A stretch of 25,212 nt of DNA from Bacillota bacterium (lineage in GTDB: Bacteria > Bacillota_I > Bacilli_A > RFN20 > CAG-288), in assembly GCA_023398335.1 (NCBI GenBank), contig JAEWSJ010000011.1, forward strand, positions 1 to 25,212, read 5' to 3'. This document shows positions 1 to 6,906 of this stretch, piece after piece. A model generated the notes under the pieces. It was not told the origin of the DNA, searched no databases, and saw only the letters and a list, made by a program, of their open reading frames with translations. The translations under genes and the position numbers were made by a program. Positions within the stretch are counted from its first letter, which is position 1; each line of letters opens with the position of its first letter.

Positions 1-43
1 ATTTTCAAGTAGTAACATAATGTACGTACGAATTTTTCAAGTT

Positions 44-93
44 AAAAAAGCCAGATACGAAGCCAATTTTCGGCATTACATCTAGCTTTTTTT
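44..93. terminator. bidirectional terminator after the six-gene operon
   Basis: A long imperfect inverted repeat of about 16 pairs with two mismatches (arms around 49-65 and 71-87) is flanked by an A-run at 44-49 and a T-run at 87-93. Read on the minus strand it ends in GGCTTTTTT and lies about 70 nt past the stop of the last minus-strand gene, so it should end that operon. The plus-strand reading also ends in a T-run and could stop a gene lying left of the window. A small second hairpin (116-134, 7 bp arms) lies between it and the gene. Confidence 0.75.
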
Positions 94-161
94 GATTTTT
101 TGGCTTTTATTCTCTGGCAAACATGGGGTTTACCAAATACAAAGAGTTTATTCAATGAATG

Positions 162-473
162 TTAGATATTAAAAAAGTAGTATTTGCCGTTTATTTCAAC
201 CTTTTTCTCTCCTACATAAACTAGTTTAATCTTTTTATATAAATTATATTCAATAAAAGTTTTATCTTTACTTTCTTTTGATGAAAATATCATATATGAA
301 GGCACAACATCATACGTAGGAAGATTATTTTGAAATTGAAGTTGGATTTTCTTTTCTACTGTTTTAAGTTCTTCTTTAGTTGTTAAATATTTTTTGTTAT
401 CACTAATAAAAGCAGCAATTGATACTGTCATTAACGAAACAACAACAATTCTTATTATTCTATTACTATTCAT
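162..473 (-). CDS. small signal-anchored protein, last gene of the membrane operon
   Basis: I do not recognise this 103-residue protein. It has a positively charged start (N-R-I-I-R) followed by one hydrophobic segment at about residues 7-23, then a charged extracytoplasmic tail rich in K, E, Y and F. This is the layout of a signal anchor or a small pseudopilin-like protein. The start lies 2 nt after the stop of the upstream gene and has only a weak Shine-Dalgarno (TTGG), which suggests translational coupling. It closes a six-gene minus-strand operon and is followed by a strong terminator at 44-93. A function in surface assembly is inference from context only. Confidence 0.7.
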   Translation of the reverse strand: MNSNRIIRIVVVSLMTVSIAAFISDNKKYLTTKEELKTVEKKIQLQFQNNLPTYDVVPSYMIFSSKESKDKTFIEYNLYKKIKLVYVGEKKVEINGKYYFFNI

Positions 474-475
474 AA

Positions 476-1084
476 TTAACCAATATTAACAATAATTTGA
501 TATAGAACAAAAATTAGATATAACGAATATGTTGTTATAAATAAAGACATACAATCATCAGTATATATCGTGTTATTTTCACAATACACTCGATTAAAGC
601 TGCTTTTAACTTTGCCAATGTATTCAATCGACTTTTTATTTGATTTAAGTCCTTCATATAATAAAACAGATAATTCATAATCTTTGTTATTAGTAGACAA
701 TGACTGTGGAACACAATAATTATCTTCGAACAAAATGTTCTCATATTTATCTTTAACAGAAGAAGGTAAATTCTCTAGACTTGTTTTCACCGCCTTAGAT
801 ATCGAAATATCTTCAAATAATAATTTAAGAAAACTTGAGTAAAAAATATAAGAATAATCTTGTTCTTTTTTATTCTTGTTTTTCTCCATTTTATCAAGTT
901 TTGTAAAAAAATAATAAATCAATAGCACCACACCTAAACTAATAAATGAATATAGAAGCGATCTTGTGAAATAATACACTAAAAGGACAACTGCTAATAT
1001 CGCAATAGAAAAAAGTATTGTCGATAATACATTCGTTTTATTGCCTTTATTCTTAAATATGTCTTTAAAATTTATTTTTTTCAT
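476..1084 (-). CDS. membrane protein, weakly TadB/TadC-like layout
   Basis: A 202-residue integral membrane protein. Two membrane segments lie at about residues 18-40 and 42-62, then a lysine-rich cytoplasmic stretch of about 100 residues, then a C-terminal membrane segment (about 178-200). The next gene upstream (1065-1727) has the same plan. Two adjacent short membrane proteins with a helical cytoplasmic domain recall the T2SSF-domain platform proteins of Tad or type II secretion systems, but no diagnostic motif is visible and no ATPase gene lies in the window. The start has an AAGGATAAGAG-type ribosome site located inside the end of the preceding gene, a 20-nt overlap, so the two are probably co-translated. 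Confidence 0.75.
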   Translation of the reverse strand: MKKINFKDIFKNKGNKTNVLSTILFSIAILAVVLLVYYFTRSLLYSFISLGVVLLIYYFFTKLDKMEKNKNKKEQDYSYIFYSSFLKLLFEDISISKAVKTSLENLPSSVKDKYENILFEDNYCVPQSLSTNNKDYELSVLLYEGLKSNKKSIEYIGKVKSSFNRVYCENNTIYTDDCMSLFITTYSLYLIFVLYQIIVNIG

Positions 1085-1727
1085 TTCTCTTATCCTTTAT
1101 TAATAATATGGAGCATAAATATATATACGGACTAATAAATGTAAATATTGATGTAATATGAAATGCAGTGGAATTAAAATCAAAAAGGTTTTCTCCAAAA
1201 AATACTCTGATTAATGGAAATACAAAAAGCAAACATATTACACCAATAAAATATTTTTTCCAACATTTTATTTTATTTTCATTATATTTAATTTTTTCCT
1301 CGGATATTTCTTCAACAACAGGACTTATTATTTTATTATCGACAGATGAAAGTAAAGACCTTTTCATCAATACTTCGTACACTGACATATATAATTGATT
1401 TAATAAGTCATTATTTTCAATTACTGTTTCATAAGTGAAATGAATATTTTTAGGAAGTAATAACGATGAACATTCAAAAGCTTTTTTTGAGTTTTTAAGC
1501 AACTTATAATTAATAAAATATATTTCTAAAAACTTCAAAGAATCGTGTTTGTATTCTTTCATTTCCTTATCTTTTAATAACAACATTCCTATTAAAACGC
1601 CAAAGAATAAAACTAACAAACCATAAATGATTAAGTCTAAATAATTAAACGTATATACAAACATTAAAACAATCGATATAACGCATGCAATAATTTCTGT
1701 TTTCAGATAAAAAACTTTATTTTTCAT
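1065..1727 (-). CDS. membrane protein, weakly TadB/TadC-like layout
   Basis: A 220-residue membrane protein with two N-terminal membrane segments (about residues 9-29 and 31-51), a cytoplasmic region of about 105 residues and two C-terminal membrane segments (about 160-180 and 188-210). The end of the cytoplasmic part (K-x-x-x-x-E-x-K-I-K-x-W-K-K-Y before the third membrane segment) resembles the approach to the last helices in T2SSF-domain proteins; this is a weak similarity, not an identification. A GGAGAG ribosome site precedes the ATG. It overlaps the upstream gene by 11 nt and the downstream gene by 20 nt, so it belongs to the same operon and probably the same complex as its look-alike downstream. 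Confidence 0.75.
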   Translation of the reverse strand: MKNKVFYLKTEIIACVISIVLMFVYTFNYLDLIIYGLLVLFFGVLIGMLLLKDKEMKEYKHDSLKFLEIYFINYKLLKNSKKAFECSSLLLPKNIHFTYETVIENNDLLNQLYMSVYEVLMKRSLLSSVDNKIISPVVEEISEEKIKYNENKIKCWKKYFIGVICLLFVFPLIRVFFGENLFDFNSTAFHITSIFTFISPYIYLCSILLIKDKRNEKNKF

Positions 1728-2100
1728 TTGACTCTCCTTTCGTTATTTTACAATTAAAAGTTCTGTTAACATTGCTTATTCCAATATGGATAATTGTTTT
1801 TAGTAATACTTCTTTTACATACACAGGATAGACAATATTACTTTCATTCCTAAATGAATATGAGAAATTCACCTTGAAATTTACTGAAGAAAAATATTTA
1901 TTCATATCATTAATATATTCTTCATAATTAATGAACACATCGTCATACTCAATAAAATATTTGATATTATTCTTTACGCTTTTCTTAAATTCACAATCGA
2001 TATTCTCAATTGTATTTTCCGATATGGAATAATTAATCCGTGTTAGACTTGTTGATATTGCGGTTAGAATTCCTAAACTAAGCAAAACTATTTTGTTCAT
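1717..2100 (-). CDS. small secreted or signal-anchored protein
   Basis: A 127-residue protein of unknown function. Residues 1-20 form a short positive N-terminus and hydrophobic segment, consistent with a signal peptide or signal anchor. The rest is polar, tyrosine- and asparagine-rich, with two cysteines (about C36 and C116) that could pair outside the cell. The ATG overlaps the TGA of the upstream gene as ATGA (4 nt), and GGAG precedes it. Size and layout resemble minor pilin-like proteins, but the usual prepilin cleavage motif is not obvious. Its position between a beta-rich secreted protein and two membrane proteins suggests a joint surface structure. Confidence 0.7.
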   Translation of the reverse strand: MNKIVLLSLGILTAISTSLTRINYSISENTIENIDCEFKKSVKNNIKYFIEYDDVFINYEEYINDMNKYFSSVNFKVNFSYSFRNESNIVYPVYVKEVLLKTIIHIGISNVNRTFNCKITKGESNEK

Positions 2101-2885
2101 TTTGACACTCCAAATTCTAAATAGAACAAATCGTTGTTTTTTTCACTAAAAATAACATCTTTTAGATAAACTAAATATGGAATATCAATTTGAACATCAA
2201 TAAATTTAGAATAATAAAAATGAATAAAGCTATCTACTAAATAATCATTACTATTAATCAGCATAGCTGTTTTAGACAATATATATTTGTCTTTGTCTTC
2301 ATCATAATTAATTGACAATTCATAAAATTCATTTTCAGCTTCTAAAGAAGCGGATACATATTTTTTATCAATGTTATCTGAATAATACGAGTAAAAATCG
2401 ATCAAATCAAATTTAATACCTTTAGGAAAATAAACTGCTTCATTCTCTTTAAATGCTATTGATTCACTATAAATCATTTCATTTTCATCATAGGCATACA
2501 CTATTTCGAATGATGCTTGATCAATTGTTTTACTAATTTTTCCAGCACCTAAAATATTGATAGACTTACTAATATCAATATCATTTGAATAATAAACAAC
2601 GTTTAATTTTTTATATCCTGTGTAATTTAACAAACCACTATCAATTAACAAACTGAAAGAAAATGATTTTTCACTTGTTTTAGGATATTCAACTATTAAA
2701 TACTTTTCTATAGACACTGATAGAGATCCATATGAAGACAAACTTGTTACATCAACATTAAAATAATATCCGTTATTTACCACATTTAAATCAATATTAA
2801 TACAATCTTTCTTTTCTTCAAGTTTATAGGAAGTTGCTAGTAAAGAACTTCCTATAACCATAAACTCAATGATTTTTTTATTCAT
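2097..2885 (-). CDS. secreted beta-rich protein of unknown function
   Basis: A 262-residue protein with a short hydrophobic N-terminus (about residues 5-18) that may be a signal peptide or anchor. The remainder alternates polar and hydrophobic residues with many S, Y, I and D, as in extracellular beta-sandwich proteins. There is no lipobox cysteine and I recognise no domain. It overlaps the upstream gene by 8 nt and the downstream gene by 4 nt, so it is a tightly coupled member of the operon. Its TGA stop supports the standard genetic code in this organism. A role as a surface subunit or exported product of the neighbouring membrane proteins is a guess. Confidence 0.7.
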   Translation of the reverse strand: MNKKIIEFMVIGSSLLATSYKLEEKKDCINIDLNVVNNGYYFNVDVTSLSSYGSLSVSIEKYLIVEYPKTSEKSFSFSLLIDSGLLNYTGYKKLNVVYYSNDIDISKSINILGAGKISKTIDQASFEIVYAYDENEMIYSESIAFKENEAVYFPKGIKFDLIDFYSYYSDNIDKKYVSASLEAENEFYELSINYDEDKDKYILSKTAMLINSNDYLVDSFIHFYYSKFIDVQIDIPYLVYLKDVIFSEKNNDLFYLEFGVSK

Positions 2886-3258
2886 TTTTCATTAAATCGA
2901 TGAATCTATCTACCGCTAAATTCTTACTACGATAATATCCAGCGCGTGAATAAAAACCAACCCACCATTTTTTATCTATTGGAAATAAATAGTCACGGCA
3001 TATTATTTTCGATAATTCTGAATCCATGCTTAAAAGAACACAATTAGTTGAGACCACTATTTTTCTCTCATCTCGTAATTTTATATTGTCACCTAATAAT
3101 CTTCTTACGCTTTCTTCATCTCTTTTCATCGAATCCTTAAACATAACATCTGATACATTCTCTCCTTTTTTAGCTAATGAACGAATAGCGACAATATACA
3201 TGTCTATATATTTCTTCATTAATTTCTTTTTTTCGGCATTTGTAATTTTTTCTTCCAT
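2878..3258 (-). CDS. cytoplasmic protein with sigma/HTH-like C-terminus, first gene of the membrane operon
   Basis: A 126-residue basic, soluble protein. I chose the ATG at 3258 because AAGGAG (3266-3271) lies 7 nt upstream; an in-frame ATG at 3297 has no ribosome site. The C-terminus carries a W-W-x-x-F-Y-S-R-x-x-Y-Y-R pattern followed by A-x-x-x-F. Similar endings are known in small sigma-region-4-like or phage-type regulators, and I also recall it from the Mycoplasma MG284/MPN403 family; neither assignment is certain. As the lead gene of an operon of surface proteins it could be its regulator. A TATAAA at 3300-3305 could serve as the -10 box, but no clear -35 box is visible. Confidence 0.65.
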   Translation of the reverse strand: MEEKITNAEKKKLMKKYIDMYIVAIRSLAKKGENVSDVMFKDSMKRDEESVRRLLGDNIKLRDERKIVVSTNCVLLSMDSELSKIICRDYLFPIDKKWWVGFYSRAGYYRSKNLAVDRFIDLMKNE

Positions 3259-3325
3259 TTTATTTCTCCTTAAATATATTTGATTTTTTTTAGACATTTT
3301 TTATACTTTTTTTAAAATAAAGCAT

Positions 3326-3358
3326 TAAAAAACTGCAAAGAACATGATTCCTTGCAGT
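3326..3358 (-). terminator. terminator after the GGGtGRT gene
   Basis: On the minus strand ACTGCAAGG pairs with CTTTGCAGT around a 9-nt loop and is followed by six T. It lies about 20 nt past the stop of the GGGtGRT gene and separates that operon from the six-gene membrane operon. Confidence 0.85.
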
Positions 3359-3377
3359 AAATACTGATTAAGTTAGT

Positions 3378-4379
3378 TTATTTCTTTAAACTTTCATAAA
3401 CGGCAACGGCACAAGCAACGGTTGCACCAACCATTGGGTTGTTACCCATACCGATAAGACCCATCATTTCAACGTGAGCTGGAACTGAAGAAGAACCAGC
3501 AAATTGAGCATCAGCATGCATTCTACCCATGGAATCTGTTAATCCATAAGAAGATGGACCAGCGCCCATATTATCTGGGTGTAAAGTACGTCCGGTACCA
3601 CCGCCTGAAGCGACAGAGAAATATTTTACTCCGTGATTCCAGCACCAGTTCTTATATTGACCAGCAACAAGATGTTGGAATCTTGTTGGGTTGGTGGAGT
3701 TACCAGTAATGGAAACACCGACATTTTCATATTTCATGATAGCGACACCTTCATTGGTTTCGTTAGCACCATAACATCTGATTTGAGCTCTTTCACCCTT
3801 TGAAAATGGAATTTCTTTAACAATGTTTAACTTTGAATGTACGAAATCATAGTCAGTTTGAACATATGTGAATCCATTAATTCTAGAAATGATATAAGCA
3901 GCATCTTTACCAAGACCATTTAAAATAACTTTTAAAGGAGTCTTTCTTGCTTTGTTAGCATTCTTGGCAATACCAATTGCGCCTTCAGCAGCAGCAAATG
4001 ATTCATGTCCAGCTAAGAAGCAGAAACATGTTGTTTCTTCAGAAAGTAACATTGCGCCTAAATTACCATGGCCTAATCCAACCTCACGTGTTTCAGCAAC
4101 AGAGCCAGGAACACAGAAAGCTTGTAAACCAACACCGATTAATTCAGCGGCTTCAGCAGCAGTTTTAACTTCTTTCTTTAAGCCGAGAGCAACACCTAAA
4201 GTGTAAGCCCAAACAGCATTATCGAAACAAATTGGTTGAACACCTCTTACGATAGCATCAACATCAATTCCTTTTGATAAACAAAGATCACGACACTCAT
4301 CTAATGATTTAAATCCGTTTTCTTTCAAGCATTTATTAATGCCTTCTTCTCTACGATTGTAGTTTTCAAATGTTGCCAT
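3378..4379 (-). CDS. GGGtGRT protein
   Basis: A 333-residue protein of the family named after its glycine motif, seen here as G-G-G-T-G-R-T at residues 259-265, followed by a conserved H-P-D-N-M-G-A-G-P stretch. The family is typical of anaerobes and is nearly always next to an IscU-like scaffold protein, as here. Its biochemical role is not established; involvement in Fe-S or other metal-cofactor assembly is inferred from this pairing. Several cysteines are present (for example in C-F-C-F at about residues 118-121). AAGAAAGGAC precedes the ATG. The gap to the upstream scaffold gene is 5 nt, so both are one transcription unit ending at 3326-3358. Confidence 0.92.
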   Translation of the reverse strand: MATFENYNRREEGINKCLKENGFKSLDECRDLCLSKGIDVDAIVRGVQPICFDNAVWAYTLGVALGLKKEVKTAAEAAELIGVGLQAFCVPGSVAETREVGLGHGNLGAMLLSEETTCFCFLAGHESFAAAEGAIGIAKNANKARKTPLKVILNGLGKDAAYIISRINGFTYVQTDYDFVHSKLNIVKEIPFSKGERAQIRCYGANETNEGVAIMKYENVGVSITGNSTNPTRFQHLVAGQYKNWCWNHGVKYFSVASGGGTGRTLHPDNMGAGPSSYGLTDSMGRMHADAQFAGSSSVPAHVEMMGLIGMGNNPMVGATVACAVAVYESLKK

Positions 4380-4384
4380 GATAA

Positions 4385-5077
4385 TTAGTCCTTTCTTGGG
4401 TCAATTACTTTGACTGCTTCGTCGTAACGACCGTAATGACCTACAGCTTTTGTATAAGCTTCTTTTGGTTCAACCCCTTTACGGATTGCATTCATCATTT
4501 TGCCTAAATTTACAAATTCATAACCGATGATTTCACTGTTTTCATCTAAACCTAGATGTAAAACATATCCATCTGTCATTTCAAGATATCTTGGGCCTTT
4601 TGCCTTTGTACCAAACATAGTAGCAACTTGGGAACGAAGGTTCTTTCCTAAATCGTCAATTCCAGAACCAACTGGTAAACCATTCTCAGAGAAAGCAGTT
4701 TGTGAACGACCGTAAACTAATTGTTTGAAAATTTCTCTCATAGCAACGTTAATTGCATCACAAACTAAGTCTGTATTTAAGCCTTCAAGTAAAGTTTTAC
4801 CTTGTAAAATCTCACATGCCATAGCAGCGGAGTGAGTCATACCTGAACAACCAATAGTTTCAACTAGAGCTTCTTCAATGATACCGTTCTTAACATTTAA
4901 TGTTAATTTACAAGCACCTTGTTGAGGAGCACACCAGCCAATACCATGACTTAAACCAGAGATATCTTTAATCTCTTTAGCTAATACCCATTTTCCTTCT
5001 TCAGGAATTGGTGCTGGGCCATGATCACAGCCCTTTTTAACGACACACATGTCGTTAACTAATTCGGAATAATCCAT
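4385..5077 (-). CDS. iron-sulfur cluster assembly scaffold-like protein (partner of GGGtGRT)
   Basis: A 230-residue protein with an IscU/NifU-N-like core. The motif G-C-S-G-M-T-H-S-A-A at about residues 80-90, followed by E-I-L-Q-G-K, matches the cluster-binding G-C-x-x-S-x-A-S signature of scaffold proteins. Further cysteines lie at residues 11, 17 and near 48-55 (W-C-A-P-Q-Q-G-A-C). It is longer than classic IscU (about 130-150 residues), with extra N- and C-terminal parts, as usual for the version paired with GGGtGRT. It presumably holds a nascent Fe-S cluster or other metal centre. It is the first gene of the two-gene operon. AGAGG lies about 12 nt before the ATG, a rather long spacing. 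Confidence 0.9.
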   Translation of the reverse strand: MDYSELVNDMCVVKKGCDHGPAPIPEEGKWVLAKEIKDISGLSHGIGWCAPQQGACKLTLNVKNGIIEEALVETIGCSGMTHSAAMACEILQGKTLLEGLNTDLVCDAINVAMREIFKQLVYGRSQTAFSENGLPVGSGIDDLGKNLRSQVATMFGTKAKGPRYLEMTDGYVLHLGLDENSEIIGYEFVNLGKMMNAIRKGVEPKEAYTKAVGHYGRYDEAVKVIDPRKD

Positions 5078-5232
5078 ATAGTTAAATTACCTCTTTCTAT
5101 TAAGATGAATAATCCATCTTTAACGACTTTATTGTGTCAAAAAAACTGATAAAAAACAAGAGAAACAATATGCATATGTAAAAAAACATAAGAATATAAT
5201 ATTATCTTGAAACATATAATCAAAAATAATGG

Positions 5233-5238
5233 TAGAAT
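5233..5238 (+). promoter_or_regulatory. probable mgtE extended -10 box
   Basis: TGGTAGAAT (5230-5238) is an extended -10 element (TG-n-TAGAAT). No -35 box at good spacing is clear; TTGAAA at about 5213 is spaced 20 nt, which is too far. Transcription would start near 5245, leaving a leader of about 110 nt before mgtE. Confidence 0.5.
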
Positions 5239-5258
5239 AAAAAAGCATACGAAAAGTT

Positions 5259-5348
5259 GTTTGTTTCAGTTGTAAACAAACTTAACCTTTTATTTCAAGC
5301 GAGCAATCGCTTATATGCAAAAAGGAGGATGTCTAGGTAACTGGACAT
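5259..5348 (+). promoter_or_regulatory. structured mgtE leader with three hairpins around the ribosome site
   Basis: Three perfect hairpins follow one another: GTTTGTTT/AAACAAAC (5259-5281), AAGCGA-GCAA-TCGCTT with a GNRA loop (5297-5312), and ATGTCTAG/CTGGACAT with a GTAA loop (5329-5348, one G-T pair). The strong Shine-Dalgarno AAAGGAGG (5321-5328) sits directly before the third hairpin, and the mgtE ATG is 6 nt after it. CCTTTT (5286-5291) can also pair with AAAAGG (5320-5325) and cover the Shine-Dalgarno. This looks like translational control. It does not match the M-box known upstream of other mgtE genes, as far as I can judge by eye. Confidence 0.6.
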
Positions 5349-5354
5349 AATATT

Positions 5355-6839
5355 ATGGAAAGCAATGAAAATAAAGACCTCGCCACAGAAAATGAAGTAA
5401 AAGATGTAAATGAAGAATTTAATCCAATACAACAAAGACAAGAGGAACAGGAACAAGATAAAGAAGAATTAATTCAACTTATTAAATCTAAACAAGTTGA
5501 TAAGCTGCGTGAGTTCGTCAAGGACCATTCCCCCATTGATATAGCATTCTATATCAATGATTTTGAAGATGAAATTGATGTAGTATTCCTATTTAAAGTA
5601 ATAAAAAGTGAATATTCCGCCGAGATTTTTTCCTATCTAGATCAGGATCAAAAGGAAAAAATTGTTTTAGCTTTTTCTAACAAAGAAATTCAACAACTAA
5701 TCGATGAAATAGCAACTGATGATTTGGTTGACTTTGTCGAAGAATTACCTTCAAACCTAGTTAGTAAAGTCATTCAGAACGCTTCTCCTGATGATAGAAA
5801 AGAAATCAATTCATTTTTAAATTACAAAGAAGATACCGCTGGTTCGATCATGACAACTGAATATGTCGAACTAAAAGAAAATATCACATGTAAAACAGCA
5901 CTTAAACGAATCAAAGAAGTTGGAAAAGATGCTGAAACAATTTACACTACTTTCATAATAGATTCATCTCGAAAATTGATTGGTGCCTTATATCTAGATG
6001 ACTTAATTTTTGCTGATGAAAAAGCAACTGTTAACGAAATCATGAATGAAGATTATATATTTGTTGAAGCAGATCATGACCAAGAAGACATTGCGCGACT
6101 AATGAAAAAATACGATATTACAGTTATTCCAGTTGTGAATAAAGAAAATAGAATGCTTGGTATTATCACAGTTGATGATATCATGGATGTTATTGAACAA
6201 GAGCAAACAGAAGACTTACAAAAAATGGCTGCTGTTACTCCTACCGATGGTGATTATCTAAAAACAAGTTGCTTTAAATTAGCCAAAGCTAGAATCCCAT
6301 GGCTTCTTTTTCTCATGCTTTCTGCAACTTTAACAGGATTGATACTTAATGTGTTTGAATCTGCTTTACAAGTCTTACCTGTATTAACATTGTTTATTCC
6401 AATGTTGATGGATACTGGCGGTAATGCTGGGGGTCAAACAACAACAATCGTAACTCGTGCCATTGCTTTAAATCAAGTTACGACAAGAGATTATTTTAGA
6501 GTATTATGGAAAGAATTTAGAATAGCATTGATTGCAGGTTTTTGTGTAGCTATAGTAAATTTTGGTTGGATATATATTGAATTACATTACGGTATATTCC
6601 AATTTAATCCAATTGATAATGCTAATAATTCTGATTGGTTAATAGCAATTCTTATCGCATTAACTTCTTATTCTGTTATTATTTTGTCTAAAACAATCGG
6701 TGCTTGCTTACCTATATTTGCTAAATTAGTGCATTTGGATCCAGCAATCATGGCTGGACCACTAGTTACAACTATTGTAGATGCTACTTCTCTGGCAATT
6801 TACTTGTTACTTTCAAAGATAATTCTTACCGGATTATAG
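5355..6839 (+). CDS. mgtE: magnesium transporter MgtE
   Basis: A 494-residue Mg2+ channel/transporter of the inner membrane. A Glu/Gln-rich tail of about 40 residues precedes the MgtE N-terminal helical domain (about 40-145), whose negatively charged surface senses Mg2+. Then comes a CBS pair (about 150-275, with I-P-V-V-N-K-E-N-R-M-L-G-I-I-T-V-D-D typical of the second CBS) and a five-helix pore domain (about 310-494) with the signature P-M-L-M-D-T-G-G-N-A-G-G-Q-T-T. Length is slightly above the usual 450-460 because of the tail. The start is the only ATG in the first 150 codons. Its Shine-Dalgarno is 26 nt away but is brought to 6 nt by the intervening hairpin. The downstream ATP-grasp gene follows after 67 nt without a terminator. 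Confidence 0.95.
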   Translation: MESNENKDLATENEVKDVNEEFNPIQQRQEEQEQDKEELIQLIKSKQVDKLREFVKDHSPIDIAFYINDFEDEIDVVFLFKVIKSEYSAEIFSYLDQDQKEKIVLAFSNKEIQQLIDEIATDDLVDFVEELPSNLVSKVIQNASPDDRKEINSFLNYKEDTAGSIMTTEYVELKENITCKTALKRIKEVGKDAETIYTTFIIDSSRKLIGALYLDDLIFADEKATVNEIMNEDYIFVEADHDQEDIARLMKKYDITVIPVVNKENRMLGIITVDDIMDVIEQEQTEDLQKMAAVTPTDGDYLKTSCFKLAKARIPWLLFLMLSATLTGLILNVFESALQVLPVLTLFIPMLMDTGGNAGGQTTTIVTRAIALNQVTTRDYFRVLWKEFRIALIAGFCVAIVNFGWIYIELHYGIFQFNPIDNANNSDWLIAILIALTSYSVIILSKTIGACLPIFAKLVHLDPAIMAGPLVTTIVDATSLAIYLLLSKIILTGL

Positions 6840-6906
6840 AATGTAACCACATTCATGTTTAATGAAAATAACTTAATGTTAAACTTAATTAATAGAGGTA
6901 AATAAA

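Noticed and set aside
3952..4206. Open frames antisense to the GGGtGRT gene
   Set aside because: They are explained by the strong codon bias of the real gene on the other strand and have no ribosome sites.
5240..5354. M-box riboswitch before mgtE
   Set aside because: The leader is too short and lacks the conserved M-box core as I know it.
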